DNA of 64,000 nt from Theristus sp. LFF4_11. Its lineage: Eukaryota; Nematoda; Chromadorea; Monhysterida; Xyalidae. Below the pieces are notes generated by a model that searched no databases, was not told the DNA's origin, and was given only the letters and a program-made list of their open reading frames with translations. The stretch spans positions 1 through 64,000 of the forward strand of contig JASANC010003779.1 of assembly GCA_030248135.1 (NCBI GenBank), written 5' to 3'. Made by a program: the position numbers and the translations under genes. Numbering within the stretch: the stretch's first letter is position 1; every line of letters begins with the position of its first letter. Shown here piece after piece: positions 10,385 to 21,650 of this stretch.

Positions 10385-12012
10385 TAGGGTTAGGGGCTTT
10401 GAAAAAAAAATTTTTTTTTTATTTTTTTTTCGTTTTTTTTTTAAAAAAAATTTTGGATTTTTTTTTTCAAACTTAAAAAAAAAATTTGAAAAATTTTTCT
10501 TCTACTTTGCTCTGAAAATTCGATTTATGGCATAATTTTTTGAAAGTTCAAACCAAATTTTCTTCCCAACTTCTTTGTGTGCTTAGGTACATGTCATTAT
10601 TTGGTCATTTTGACCGACGTACTCCATGTTTTTCGATTTGGATGACTTCTAGAGTCAATTTTTAGCGTTGAAATGACTTAACTGAATTGAAATATCGTTT
10701 CAGAAATCGTTTTCTTGCAACTTAGAACCAGTACCGTGGGCGGGGGGGGGGTGGGGGGGGGGCCCACCCCCAGAGCCCCCGAGGCCGTCGGGTGGGGGGG
10801 GGGGGGGGGGGCACCGTGCCCCCCCCCCTAAAACCGGGCACCCCCCCCCCATCGTACCCCCCCCCCCCCTCCAAAATTTGGCCGACACCCCCCCCCCCCC
10901 CCCCCATGAAATTTTGTCGGGCGGACACCCCCCCCCCCAAAATTTTCTGCACACCCTAAATTTTTTTTCGAAAATCATGATTTTTTGTCTATAAAGTCCA
11001 TAATATAAGCTGAATATATGATAACTTGACCATCTTCATTGTTATTTCAAAGATTTTGCAGCAAAATTTAGCGTTTTTCCTTTCAAATTTGAGCGAAAAA
11101 ATTTCATGGGGGGGGTGGGGGGGGTGGAGCCCCCCCACAGAAAATTTTGAAAAAATGCACCCCCCCCATGGGACCCCCCTGGGGGGGGTCCCACGTTACC
11201 ATAGGTTGGACCCCCCCCCCCTCACTTTTTGGTCGGCACCCCCCCCACGGTACCATACCCCCCCCCTCGAAAATTTTTTTGGGCCCACGGTACTGCTTAG
11301 AACATGTTTTTTCAGTCGGTGGTAGGCCATGAGATGAACATGATATTTTGTTGATTGGCGTATGTTATAGGTCCACAATGGAGTTGTGCGATATATTGTT
11401 AAACAATTGGAGCGGAGATGTTGGTTAATACCACATCACACGACCGTTTTTCAGATACCCGATAACATGGCCACATGTTAAAACTTGCGTGCTGAGCTAA
11501 ACTAACGTGTTAAACTTGCGTCTGTCAGTTGCCCGCAACGTGATCGCGAAATCATGGTACGTGTTTTCGATACGATGATTTGAAGAGTGGGCTCTCGCCA
11601 TGTGGCAGATAGCACAGCTGGTTGAACCTGAAAGTAAGTGTCTTGGGGGGGGGCGACCGGGTCGACAGGGGTTGCCGACTTAGCTACAGCAAACAGGAAT
11701 TTTTGAACACAGTCAAATTTTGGTAATTTTCTAAAGAGGAACAACTAAGAACGGTTCAATATTCAAGTACACGTCGAAAATTGTCCTGTTTTACTGTTGA
11801 AAATGCAACTTTCCCTCTATGAAATGGACATAATTTCAATAAAACACGATTTTCGCTCTTATAGTTTTCCGGATCGTTCTGAAAATAGTCTAGATGAACT
11901 CAGCTCGACGAGACGCTTCGAACAAACCTAACTTGTAAAAAAAAATTTTTTTTTTTTTAAATTTTTTTTTAATTTAAAAAAAAAATCCGGATTTTTTTTT
12001 CCCCTAACTATA
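10385..12012 (+). mobile_element. Family B transposon, copy 2 (middle of the nest)
   Basis: The left end is TAGGGTTAGGGG and the right end CCCCTAACTATA, two mismatches from a perfect inverted end. It is flanked by CACCCCCC at 10377-10384 and 12013-12020. Without the family C insert at 10729-11295 its length is about 1.05 kb, equal to the copy at 40767-41805. The interior is non-coding, with A/T homopolymers near both ends. Confidence 0.9.
10729..11295 (+). mobile_element. Family C G-rich transposon (innermost of the nest)
   Basis: The ends are CAGTACCGTGGGC and GCCCACGGTACTG, flanked by the perfect 8-bp repeat CTTAGAAC at 10721-10728 and 11296-11303. The uninterrupted family B copy at 7249 shows the pre-insertion site (GCAACTTAGAACATG) with a single CTTAGAAC, so the insertion event is proved by comparison. 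The element is 567 bp and dominated by runs of 7 to 18 G or C. CAG...CTG ends with an 8-bp duplication indicate a hAT-like MITE. Confidence 0.93.
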
Positions 12013-12600
12013 CACCCCCCCCCCTCACGAAATTTTTCTGCCAGCGCACCCCCCCCTCAGGAAAATTTGCTGCCCGTGCACCCCCCCCCTCACCGAGAAG
12101 GCACCTACCTGACCCCCCCCCTCTAAAAATTGGCAAACACCCCCCCCCCCCTCACCCGAGGTCCCGCTTTCGCTACTGCGACAAATCGGCAACACCCAAC
12201 AGTTGACAAGCAGGTTTCCTCCAACTTGAAGCGTAAAGCCAAGGTAATTTACTGCTTTTTAGTCCATAAACGAGCTCATGAAACCAATTGCAGAAGCTTC
12301 TATCAGCATCTGGACTTTGCTCGTCGATCTTTGACTTGAAAGCAGAAATTGTCAAAAAAATTCTACCAAGAACAAAGTCCACACGAAACTCTGGGTAAAA
12401 AAGCATAATGACACTTTCTGTGAAAGTGTCTTAAACGCATTTTCAGAAGAAAGTACAATTCTAAAATCTAATAGCAAAAATTCGTTTTTTAATTTATTAA
12501 AAAAAATTCGATCCCCGAACTACATTTGCGAGTGCGACAAGCGACAACCAATTTGTTGTTTCAACAGTTATCCTCCGTTTTAACGTGTTCCACTTGAGTG

Positions 12601-14984
12601 ATGGTTGAAATAAGAGAAGAAGGCACTGACGGTGAGGGGTCAGCGAACACGGCTGGTGCAGAGAGACAGCAACAACCAAGCTCATCGTCGTCTGCTGGCT
12701 CTCGTTCCTCCAACTCCAACGCTTCAATTATGGTAAATTGCATACGCATTGTTTTGTTGAACTGATGTTTGTTTCATTGTATTGTTGAGTGAGACATAGG
12801 GGTCGACCGAGGTGAGCCAGCAGAACAATTTGCGATCTAGGCTCGCTTCAGGCTTGCAGCACAGACATTAAAGTTTGTGTTTGGTGGTGATGTGGGCGTG
12901 TTGTTGAGGTTGTGCTTTTGCCGCAGGAGCACGTGCGCCACAAGCCGGTGGACAGCGCGCTGTGGCTGCTGCGTGTCACCACGATCGTGTTCGCGTTGCT
13001 CTACACGTTTCCAGTGCTCGGCACACACACGCAGCAGTCCATGTACTCGAAAACACTCATTGCTGGTTCGTCACTATTCGACAACGTTGTGCGGTGCCGT
13101 TTGATGGACAACAAACGGACATGTTCTTCAGTTTTTTTTTCGGAAAAAAGTTATATTTCGAATCAGACCCGCGCGACGATGTGCGGTGCAGCTCGCAAGA
13201 ACAAACTCTGCAAGCTTTACTTCACTGCACCGGCTGCCTTGAAAATGGTGCAAAGTCCCCAAAATAATGCACAGCCCTCAAAACGGTGCACAGCCCTCAA
13301 ACCGGTGTCACCAAAATGCCACCGCAAAACTTACTTGCGGGCTGCACACCGGCTTTGAGGGCTGGGCACATTGGTACCCCACACCGTCGCGCGGGTATGT
13401 TTCGGATGCAAAGCCGGCTTTTTTGCGATGCCATCTGTACTCGTATGTGAATCGTGCGCTTGTGACGCACAGCAAGCCGAACTTACTGAGCGTGTCACTG
13501 TGAGCGTTGTTGCGTCGGTGCACGTGTTGTTGCGAACGTTGCAGGCGCCGCCACGAACGCACTGCGCTTGCACCAGCGCATGGGCGGCTTCCAGCTGAGT
13601 CGCGAGTTCATGTCGTTGATGTTCCTCGAGGATGCCTGCCATTACATGTTCTACTGTGTACTTTTCCTCGGCTCACAGCCACTCACCAGTTAGTCAGTTA
13701 GCAACCGCTGTTGTTCAAACCTGTGCAACTAAATCTGATCTTTCAAGTTTGCAGCGTTTCTGTGCATCTGTATTGTCGGTTGTCGGTGTGTTCACTTTTT
13801 TAATCAAAGATGCATTTCAGTGGTGCTGCTGCCGGTATTTCTGTTTGCGTTTCTGCATGCGTCCAGTTTTACGTTGCAAGTGTTGGCGGTAAGTTTTGGG
13901 TCAATTGAAAACCGTTTTAAAAATTCGCTCGTTGATTATCGGGGCTGATTATTAAGGGAGCACATTGGAAACAAACATATTTTGTAGCTATGCCTCCTTT
14001 AAAGTCAGTTGACCATGACCAATTCGTTCAGCCATTCTGAAGGACATGACAACCACTGTGGGACGGGTTTATTATCATTGTGTGTCAATGGATGTTTAGC
14101 CATTTTTCATGGATTGCGTTTGTCTGTCAGGTGGCTGAAATGCAGCAGGGCACACTGCACCGTTGGTTGAGCAGCATCACAGCGCAGTACACGCACAGTC
14201 TGCTCAACGTGATCGCTTGTGCTGAGATATTCATGATGCCCATGGTGGTGGTGATGACGTTCACGTAAGTCATCGTTACCACGGTTGCGCATGCGTTCGA
14301 ATGTGAACACTTCACCCGTTGATTCTACTTTCAGTGGCCAGTGCAGTCTGCTGTTGCCATTCATTTATTATCGATTCCTCACATTGCGCTACATGTCACG
14401 ACGCAATCCGAACACACGGTAATTTCTCGGGTGGGACCGTTTTAGAAAAACTTTAGAAAAAAGGAACGTTTAGCAATGCTGCACCAGAATGAAATCTTAA
14501 GACGTCACAGTGTCGTTTTTTTACCAATGTCTGTTCTTGAATGTGATGTGCGAAAGATGTGATGTGAGCGTAGCACCACTGGACTGCTTACTAAGCCTAA
14601 GCTTTAATAAAACTGGGCACTAGCCTGAAGAGTATGCGCTGGCACGTTGCTGTTATTATAACACAGTGATGTTGTGCAGTGACAAACAAACATGCAGTGC
14701 ACGTGTGATCGTGTGTTTACGCGTGTGCTTGTATGTGCCTGTCGACTGTGCTGTGTGTAACAGCAGACTTCAACGTGCAGAGTTTGTTGTTGCCTCCAAA
14801 GCAGCAGCAAGCCCGTGCGAGCATTGTTCGTTGCAGACAAGCGTTCTACCAGATGCGCGTGGCGCTGCAGCAGTCGGTGCAGCGTCCCGGTTGCCCTGCT
14901 GTTCTGCGCACGGTCGCCGAGAAAGGCATCTCGTTCGTGGAGCGCCTCTCGCCGACGCAGACTGCGCCTGCTTACAACTCTTAG
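12601..14984 (+). CDS. TMEM33: Transmembrane protein 33 (Pom33/TMEM33 family)
   Basis: Seven exons: 12601-12732, 12927-13065, 13545-13688, 13821-13888, 14131-14264, 14335-14418 and 14837-14984, all joined in phase, give 282 residues. Family landmarks in order are: a polar Ser-rich N-terminus; DSALWLLR with the first membrane span; NALRLHQR; FQLSREF; LEDACHY; a second hydrophobic span ending LHASSFTL; an AEIFMMP span; and the signature FIYYRFLTLRYMSRRNP, followed by a basic tail with PAYNS at the end. TMEM33 proteins sit in the ER and nuclear envelope, bind reticulons and modulate the unfolded-protein response. Length and order match animal orthologues (human about 247 residues), with a longer N-terminus here. 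The start is the first in-frame ATG of the exon. Identification is strong; exact exon ends are inferred. Confidence 0.93.
13221..13375. repeat. Short direct and inverted repeat in TMEM33 intron 2
   Basis: GCACAGCCCTCAAA occurs twice in tandem (about 13269 and 13289), and its reverse complement (TTTGAGGGCTGGGCA) follows near 13355. Nearby segments of the same phrase (TGCAAAGTCCCC) suggest a short foldback. It is intronic and no function is implied. Confidence 0.6.
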
Positions 14985-17141
14985 CTATTATGATCGCTGA
15001 TCTTCGTTCCGAGACTCAATGCGTGCATACGTTGGAAAACGGTTGCGTGCATTACGTGGGAATTCAAAATTGGTAATGTGATCCGAGTCCCCTAATTAGG
15101 GCCGAATCCCTTGGGCTATTCTGAACTGACACATAAAGATTGAAATTCAACAAACGCATTGAGTCGCAGAACCCAAAAGTTTGATAGCAGGTCGTTTCTT
15201 ATTTTCTGTGAATCGCTGCACTTGACTCAATCAGCACATCGTCCTTTTATTTTGTTTTGTACCCGCACAGCACGAGTCCGGGGGGTGTGTTCGACACGGT
15301 TGTGTGATTGAAATGCTGCTCATTCCAAACACGGCAGACCGCATTGGTTATGGCGAACAAACCATTTTTCTTTTTTGTCTCATTTCCCAACAAAACCCGT
15401 TTTTTTGTTGTTAAGATCCGGAAATTTTTGTTGCAAATGGTTGGAAGTTTGAATGGCTGTGGCACTTTTTTGTGCTGGTCATTTTGTTCGTCATTTGCAA
15501 TTTATAAAACGCGGTGTTGCAGTGAGATGGGGTCATGCGTGGATGCGTTGGAGTGCTTCAAAAAACTTTCTAAAATGTAGAAAGCACGCTTTTTCTTGAA
15601 CCCACACCAAAAAGTAGTTTTTCACTTCAAGTCTAACTGATTTTCAATCGGCACGTATACCATATCAGCTGCCATACATAATGAGTTGCAATGCAATTAC
15701 ACGACGGTGTATATGTTTGAAAACTTTAATTCGTTTTTCGTGAGTTTTTCACTCGTCTAGTCGTGTGGCCGAACTGATGCCTCTTGACCGGTTCAAAAAC
15801 ATTGCCTGTAGCAACAAAATCTGCAGGTATCCTTTGTGTAAATTTTATTGTTTTTTAGTATTACTCGGTATTGATATCGTTGTTGGCGTCATTGTTTTTA
15901 CCGCAAAATCAAACGGCAAAGAAGTGCGAGTAGTTTTCTAAACTTGTTTGCATTGTTATACAGATTCGTCATATGGCATTCTTGATGTGAATAAAATCAC
16001 TGCTAAATTTATCACACGACTGATTTAACCCAATGCAAATCTTAATTTTCTTGCACTGACACTGCATGGCAGATTTGTTCAAGGTGAAACTAATTCTGCA
16101 GTATCATATATTCATCGGGTTCCATTGGATTATCTTACTCAAAATACATCTTGCTAATTATGGAAGCCTTTTACGGTTTCATGCGTAAACCAAAGCAAGT
16201 TGATAATAAATGATTACAAAGTTGCATTGTCGGGCATCAAAACTTTGCAACATACATGTAATGTAACCATATGAAGCAGCTTGTGTCAGCCTGATGTAGC
16301 TTTTGTAAAAAATCGATTCAGGTTCATGAGCACGTAGCACACAAAATGTACAGTACTGACTAATATGCCCATGCCATGCGCACCACAGGGACAATGGAAC
16401 TGCGGTGTGTGGTTGTCACGGCAACAAACGCAACTTTGTGTCAAGCGCGCTGCTTTCAGGCATCTTAGACTTTTCACTTTATCATGTCATCGGAGAAATA
16501 CGTAGAGCATTTTGTTGGCTACTTTTTTCAATTGCATTTGCTAAGCTGATTTTACGGGATAATGAAAACCAGAGTGTGCAAGTTATTTTAATCCCTCACT
16601 TTTCGTTTGGCAGCACTCTGATCAATTTACTTGCTCGTTTTTACGTTGTTTGGATGATACTAACATTTTTTTAATCTTGTTTAAAAAAAGCGTTCAGCCA
16701 AGTCAACTTTTTTGCTTGTGTTTGCAAATACGCCCTGAGTAATCGCGTCTCAGTAGTTACATGTGCATAGCTCGCATGCAAATGTTATGACTGCTTGTCC
16801 GTATATGTACTTTATGACTACAACATAGACATTTTCTGAATGGTTTCAAAAACGCGAACACAGCAAATCAGATATTAGCCACCTGGCAACCGCCATGGTA
16901 AAAAATGTGGAGAAACTGTTCAATCTTTGTGGAAACGAAACTGCGTCCAATAAACTCTCCATTTCAAGCATCTGCGTTTGTCGTTTTTTTAAATGTAAGA
17001 ATGGTTGAATAGAAAACGTAGTCTGAAATCGGTTATAGTTCGAAAATTTGTGTTTTTGACAGCTTCACAGAAACGTAACAATCGTTGGCGGTGGTGAAAG
17101 CTGGCGTATTACACAACAGTAGTGGAAAGAAGCAATAAAGC
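14985..17141. other. Intergenic stretch between TMEM33 and the MARVEL-like gene
   Basis: AT-rich, with no convincing exon. Frames of up to 90 codons at 15308-15580 and 16405-16674 lack splice context, homology and coding bias. The only structured feature is the MITE copy at 15006-15178. Confidence 0.6.
15006..15178 (+). mobile_element. MITE with GACTCAATG ends (family M), copy 1
   Basis: It starts CGAGACTCAATGCG and ends GCATTGAGTCGCAGAAC. Internal landmarks ATTCAAAATTGG, GATCCGAGTCCCCTAA and CACATAAAGATTGAAA are shared with 25676-25853. The reverse copy at 50595-50777 has TTCTGCGACTCAATG at both ends, so this is a short inverted-end element of about 180 bp. Confidence 0.8.
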
Positions 17142-18621
17142 ATGGCGGACATGCACAACCAACGGCAGAATCGCTCTGCAACATCGCCCAGTTACATGGT
17201 GCTCGCATTCACTGGTGCACTGAAATTTTTCTTCATTGTAAGTTGCGCTTTATTCGTTCACACGCGTTCATTCATTCGAGATTTCACTGGCAGAGCATGG
17301 TCCCTTTGCAGCTGACTACGGTGACCGTGATCATTCTGGTCGGCTTCGCGTACGCCGAGTGGTACAACATCGTGCTCACCTATTTGTTCTGCGTGATCAC
17401 CCTGCTCTACTGCATCACCTCCATTGCCGTGCACTTTGTCTCCTTGCAACATTGTCCGGAGAATCTGTCCACATGCGCAGTCGCGGTAAGAACACTCGAC
17501 CACTCAGGGGGGGGGGCACAGATTGCCAACACTACTGCTCCACGAAAAGTCAATCAATGCATCAAACAACCAACAGAAACATGTTTTCTTTTGTCTTACC
17601 ACGAAGCGGACTACACGATATGTCAGACTCTTAGCACCGAGGCAGATGGCTTCTCTTAAAATGCTCAGTGTTCCATTGCAACAAAACACACCGCGAACTA
17701 GACAGAGTTTTTTTCAGGAAACGATCACATTGGCGGTGATGCTGATGGGCTGGATACTAATTTGTGGGGTGTCAGCGGACATTGCATTGCAAACAAACGC
17801 AATATCAGGCACGATGTTCGGATGGGCATCGGTTGGTGCTTTTATTTTATTGCTTGTGCACTACTCGACTCAACCGCTGCGTTGGGCAGTGTGCGACAAA
17901 CTTCTACGGTCGTTTTTCAGTTTCTTATTTTTCCCCGCTGCGCATCTTCAAATCAAACGTACTTCTTATTTTGACACTTCTCATTTTGTGTGGCCATACT
18001 GCGATGCCGCAACGTTTCCGTGTTTCTCGGTCAAATCATACCCCCAAAAAAGATTTTTCTGAATGCTCCAGTATTCCGAAGTGTCTTCAAGTAAAAGTGT
18101 TGACTAAGCAGAGCAGACCCACAAACAGCGACTTTAGGTCGCTTTTTATTTTGTTGGATCGATTTTTGCTTTTGCGGTTTACGCAGTGATTTGCATTGTT
18201 TTGCAAATTCCAGCGGTATATTCGAACTGTCGCCCGTCTCTGGTTTGCCACCCGTAGCAGCACCGTAGACCGCGCTTGATTACCAAGCCCCTTATTCCTT
18301 TCGAAATAACGACCCAAGAGCTAGAGAGCCATTGATGATCAAGCTAAGGTGCTATCCGGGGATACCAAGAGACGTGACTTCAAATTCCGTTCGAGTTTAC
18401 AAAATTTTCCTTGGCGCATACGAATCGACAGATATTGAGACAACGTTGCTTGTTCTGTGTCGCAGGGCGTAGCTGGCATCAACATCTTGCTGTGCATCCT
18501 GCTGCTCGTGGTCTACTGCAGTCAGATCTTCATGTTACATGAGACCACGGACGAGTCGCACAAATCGGCAACGTCCATGCACGCTTTGCCCTCTGCGGCG
18601 GCGCGATACACGGTCAACTAG
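17142..18621 (+). CDS. Four-helix MARVEL-like membrane protein
   Basis: Four exons: 17142-17237, 17312-17485, 17718-17831 and 18466-18621, each joined in phase 0, give 179 residues. An alternative acceptor at 17293 would add six residues. After a polar 17-residue N-terminus come four hydrophobic spans: roughly residues 19-43, 48-74, 90-115 and 130-152. The second exon ends in a Cys-containing loop (HCPENLSTC), and a short polar cytoplasmic tail closes the protein. Size, topology and tail resemble the MARVEL/CMTM/plasmolipin group, which acts in membrane apposition and vesicle trafficking. No signature residue settles the subfamily, so the name is a topology-based inference. Exon boundaries and codon use support a real gene. 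Confidence 0.65.
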
Positions 18622-19964
18622 AGACAGCTGCATGCAACTCGTTGCACACCACGCTCACTGGTTGAACTGTTGTTCGTATAAAAAACTATGACGCACTGTA
18701 AAAGTGCGTTTCGAAAAGCGATTTTTTACAAAAAACGTTTCAGTTTTTAGTTCCAAAAAATTTGCAGTTGATATTTTGTTTTAATCAACGTGAGTAGCGT
18801 TTTTATTTACTTTTCATTCTGATTGGTATACATACGCAGAAAAATCATGCACAACTATTATATTATACATAGCTGCACATGTTCTTGCACATGTTCGTGC
18901 ACGTAGGTATTAAAAATTATAAATTATTAAAAACCTGTGCACTTTATCGATTCAGATTTGCTTCACTTTTTAGAAGCTATAAAACGATTGCATCTGCAGT
19001 GTTTTCGTTACAAAAAAGGCTGTTTTTGTTTGATAAAAAGTACACGAGTTCGTGCATGTGCATCGATAACTACACGAACATGTGCATCTACAAGTGCATT
19101 ATTTTGCTGCGTGTGCGTGCATCGAACAACAAATATTCTTTTGATCATTTTATTGTGCTTGTCTGCATTGTATCATCTGCTTTTGTCCTGTTTGTGATAA
19201 AAAGCTGTGTTTTGCTTGTGCTTGTCTTGCTGTTGCTCGGTCACTGATAAAATCTCACGTGCAACTTTATGCTGAAGTTGTGCATTCAACACTTTTGCCA
19301 ATCAGTGCCATTTATTGGAATTGTTTATTGTACTTTTTATTGAATGAGATAACATAACTTTTGTGAATCAATCGGAGATTTGTTTTGAAGAAGCATTGCG
19401 CACCGATCGAGGTTTTATTCTGGTAGCATTTTTTTTCTAAATTTTGTTATTAAAACTGTTATCGAGTGTTTATTTGCAAATACCTATGTGTGACAATTTT
19501 TGTTCGTAATCAAAAAGTATGGAAAAGTATTTAAATATATTTCTGTGCATTAAAAAATTGAATTTTCAATTCAAAAACTAATTGTTCTTTGGCGAAATCA
19601 CCATTCTGATTCAACATTTCAAACATTCAACATTCAAAGATGTGTTTACCATCTTTTATGTTGCAAATTCAAAGAAACAACATTCCGACAGAATACAAGC
19701 CAATTTTACGAATACTCATGTCGAGCCATCACAGTATCAGCGGCACAGGAGCAATAGTGATCATGAGAACACATCAGTATTGTACAACCCTCGCAAACAA
19801 ACGCCAAAAAACACGGTCGGTCAAATGTGTCCCTGTGCGCTACTGATTACTACAAACAACAGCCACAACAGCAATGATAGTTGTCAACGGTGTACAGAGG
19901 TGATGAGAAAACGACAGCTATAAGTGGTATTCACTAAACGGCAGCACACTTTTGATTACAAGTT
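18622..19964. other. Intergenic stretch, no gene recognised
   Basis: AT-rich DNA between the MARVEL-like gene and the 3' end of the neuropeptide gene. Frames at 18879-19247 and 19582-19923 have biased, hydrophobic or Asn/His-rich composition without domain or splice support. The words CACATGTTCGTGCACG and variants recur around 18875-19110. Confidence 0.55.
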
Positions 19965-21650
19965 TCACTTTTTGCCAAATCTGATGTATTCGTGTTTGCG
20001 TTTACCAAATCGAATGTACCTGCAGCGACCATGAATGCAATATACGTTTGAAGCATTCAAACTCAGACGAACTCACTCATGTTTTCGCTTGCCGAAACGC
20101 AGATACTCGTGCTTGCGTTTGCCGAATCGCAGGTACTCATGTTTGCGTTTGTTCACATTCGGTGCGACGCCTGTCAGATTGTAATAAGGGGATCACACAT
20201 AAACACGTTAGAAATAAGATAAACTTTGCTGAAGCTTTGACAGGAGTTATTAAGCAACACCGGAGAAACGGCAATTCTAATGCTTTGAGAAGCAAAACAA
20301 AGCACCTCAGAAGCGATTTAATGCTGTAAAGAAAATGCGCCATTCTGTAGGCTTTACAATGGAACACCTGCAGATAAAGCGCATTTCTTTAACAGCATTA
20401 CAAGCTTTTTTTTTTCATTTTTCAAAATAAAGCGCTTTTTTTCATAGCTTTTTTCAAAAAAAAGCAACGGCTTTTTTCAGAGCATTTTTTTAGCTGCTGC
20501 GGTGAAAGCATTTTTGTTGTTAAACGCAGCTTTATTTTGGTAGAAAAGTTGCAACTCGACAGGTGAATGCAAGGATTTTTTCCAATTTTTGCCTTGTTAG
20601 ATATTATCATTGGATGTTTGCCAATAATTCAGAAATAACCAGTGTCGCTCTCTGTGAACATTGTTTTGCTGCAACTCGTTTTCTGTTGTTGCCCTTTCAT
20701 TGATGATACTCTCAAGTTGCTCTGATACACTCAAATCTTTGTAAAATTGCGTACCAGCTTTCCTCTGAGCTCTTTTTTAGATATACTTGATGACCTTTGG
20801 ATTTTATGATATTTTGATGATATTTTATGACCTTTGGACAAATCTGACGAGGGCATTGGGTCTTATTTTTGGCTTTTTTGATAAAAATAACCAAAAGTGA
20901 GTTTTTTCTTTGATAATGACAAACGGAAAAAACTGATAAAAAACAAAACTTAAGAATAGGATACAAAATAGCAAACTATGGGGTGGCCAGCAATTGCCAG
21001 CAAAGTTAGTGTGCAGCAAACCGTGGCAGACGACGGTCAGTCAATGCATGCAAAGAGCAGGTCAAATTTTGACTAAGTGTGGTATTTACAAAACAACGCA
21101 ACACCGTGTATACAGGGTGTACCAGCACTATAAAAATGCTGCAAAAAAGCACTAAAAAATGCCCAAAAAAAGCTTCAGCTTTTTTTGATTTTATTGCTAA
21201 AGTAATGCTATCTACAAAAATGCTACTTTCTACCGAAATAAAGCTAAGAAAATTGCGCATTTTTGTTGCAGCATTACATTGCTTCTGAGGTGCTTTGTTT
21301 TGCTTCTCAAAGCATTAGAATTGTCGTTTCTCCGGTGCAAGACCGTGAGCAGCTGTTATTGCGGTCAAGCAGCACCAGCTGCCGACTGTCGTGGTCTCAC
21401 CGTGCATGTCCAGCAGGCCGTCGACGCCGTCCGAGACGATGCTACTGAGCTGCATGAGCTCTGCGGCAGCCTCGTGCAAGCGACACAGGTGCAGCGCCTG
21501 TGCGAGGTCGAACTCGCCGTTGAGGACGCCCTCTCGGAGTTCGTCGCACGGTGCAGCGACAGTCGCACTGCCAGTGTTGTCCTCCCCGGCCGCTGACACA
21601 CCCAGCGCCAGCACTGCACCCAACGACACGACCGCATACAACAGGTGCAT
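19965..21650 (-). CDS. flp-14: RFamide neuropeptide precursor, FLP-14/AF2-like
   Basis: Three exons on the minus strand: 21650-21401, 20170-20077 and 20019-19965. Splicing is GT-AG and phases agree, giving 132 residues. The N-terminus ([17 protein letters not shown]) is a clear signal peptide with probable cleavage after VSA. An acidic or neutral spacer with two Cys follows. The C-terminal third is peptide: [44 protein letters not shown], stop. Each copy ends in Gly, the amide donor, before a dibasic Lys-Arg or Lys-Lys cleavage site, so four secreted amidated heptapeptides are expected. KHEYLRFamide is the AF2/FLP-14 peptide of nematodes, also encoded in multiple copies in C. elegans. The fourth-site Leu to Ile change in two copies is unusual. 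The intron splits the third copy. Intron 1 holds the element at 20258-21337. An upstream in-frame ATG at 21668 is an alternative start. Confidence 0.92.
20258..21337. mobile_element. TIR element inside flp-14 intron 1
   Basis: The left end CACCGGAGAAACG... and the right end ...CGTTTCTCCGGTG are inverted for at least 65 bp, sharing CTAATGCTTTGAGAAGC and AAAGCACCTCAGAAGC. Looser inverted similarity continues inward to about 20530 and 21090, with repeated AGCATTTTT/AAAAATGCT words. The flanks share CAA, a possible 3-bp duplication (20255-20257 and 21338-21340). The interior has no transposase and is A/T rich. Confidence 0.8.

Larger units (their letters stand above)
10008..12178 (+). mobile_element. 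Family A transposon, outer shell of a triple nest
   Basis: The ends are CAGTAGCGAAAG (10008) and CTTTCGCTACTG (12178). The flanks are CGACAAAAT on the left and CGACAAAT on the right, an 8-bp duplication with one base added. Removing the inner element 10385-12012 plus one CACCCCCC repeat restores sequence homologous, in reverse, to parts of 4839-5260 and 7030-7142. It carries long G/C runs and the TGCCCGTGCACGGGCA palindrome. No transposase was seen. Confidence 0.85.

Noticed and set aside
18879..19247. 122-codon plus-strand frame
   Set aside because: Composition is hydrophobic and repetitive, AT-rich, without splice context or known similarity.
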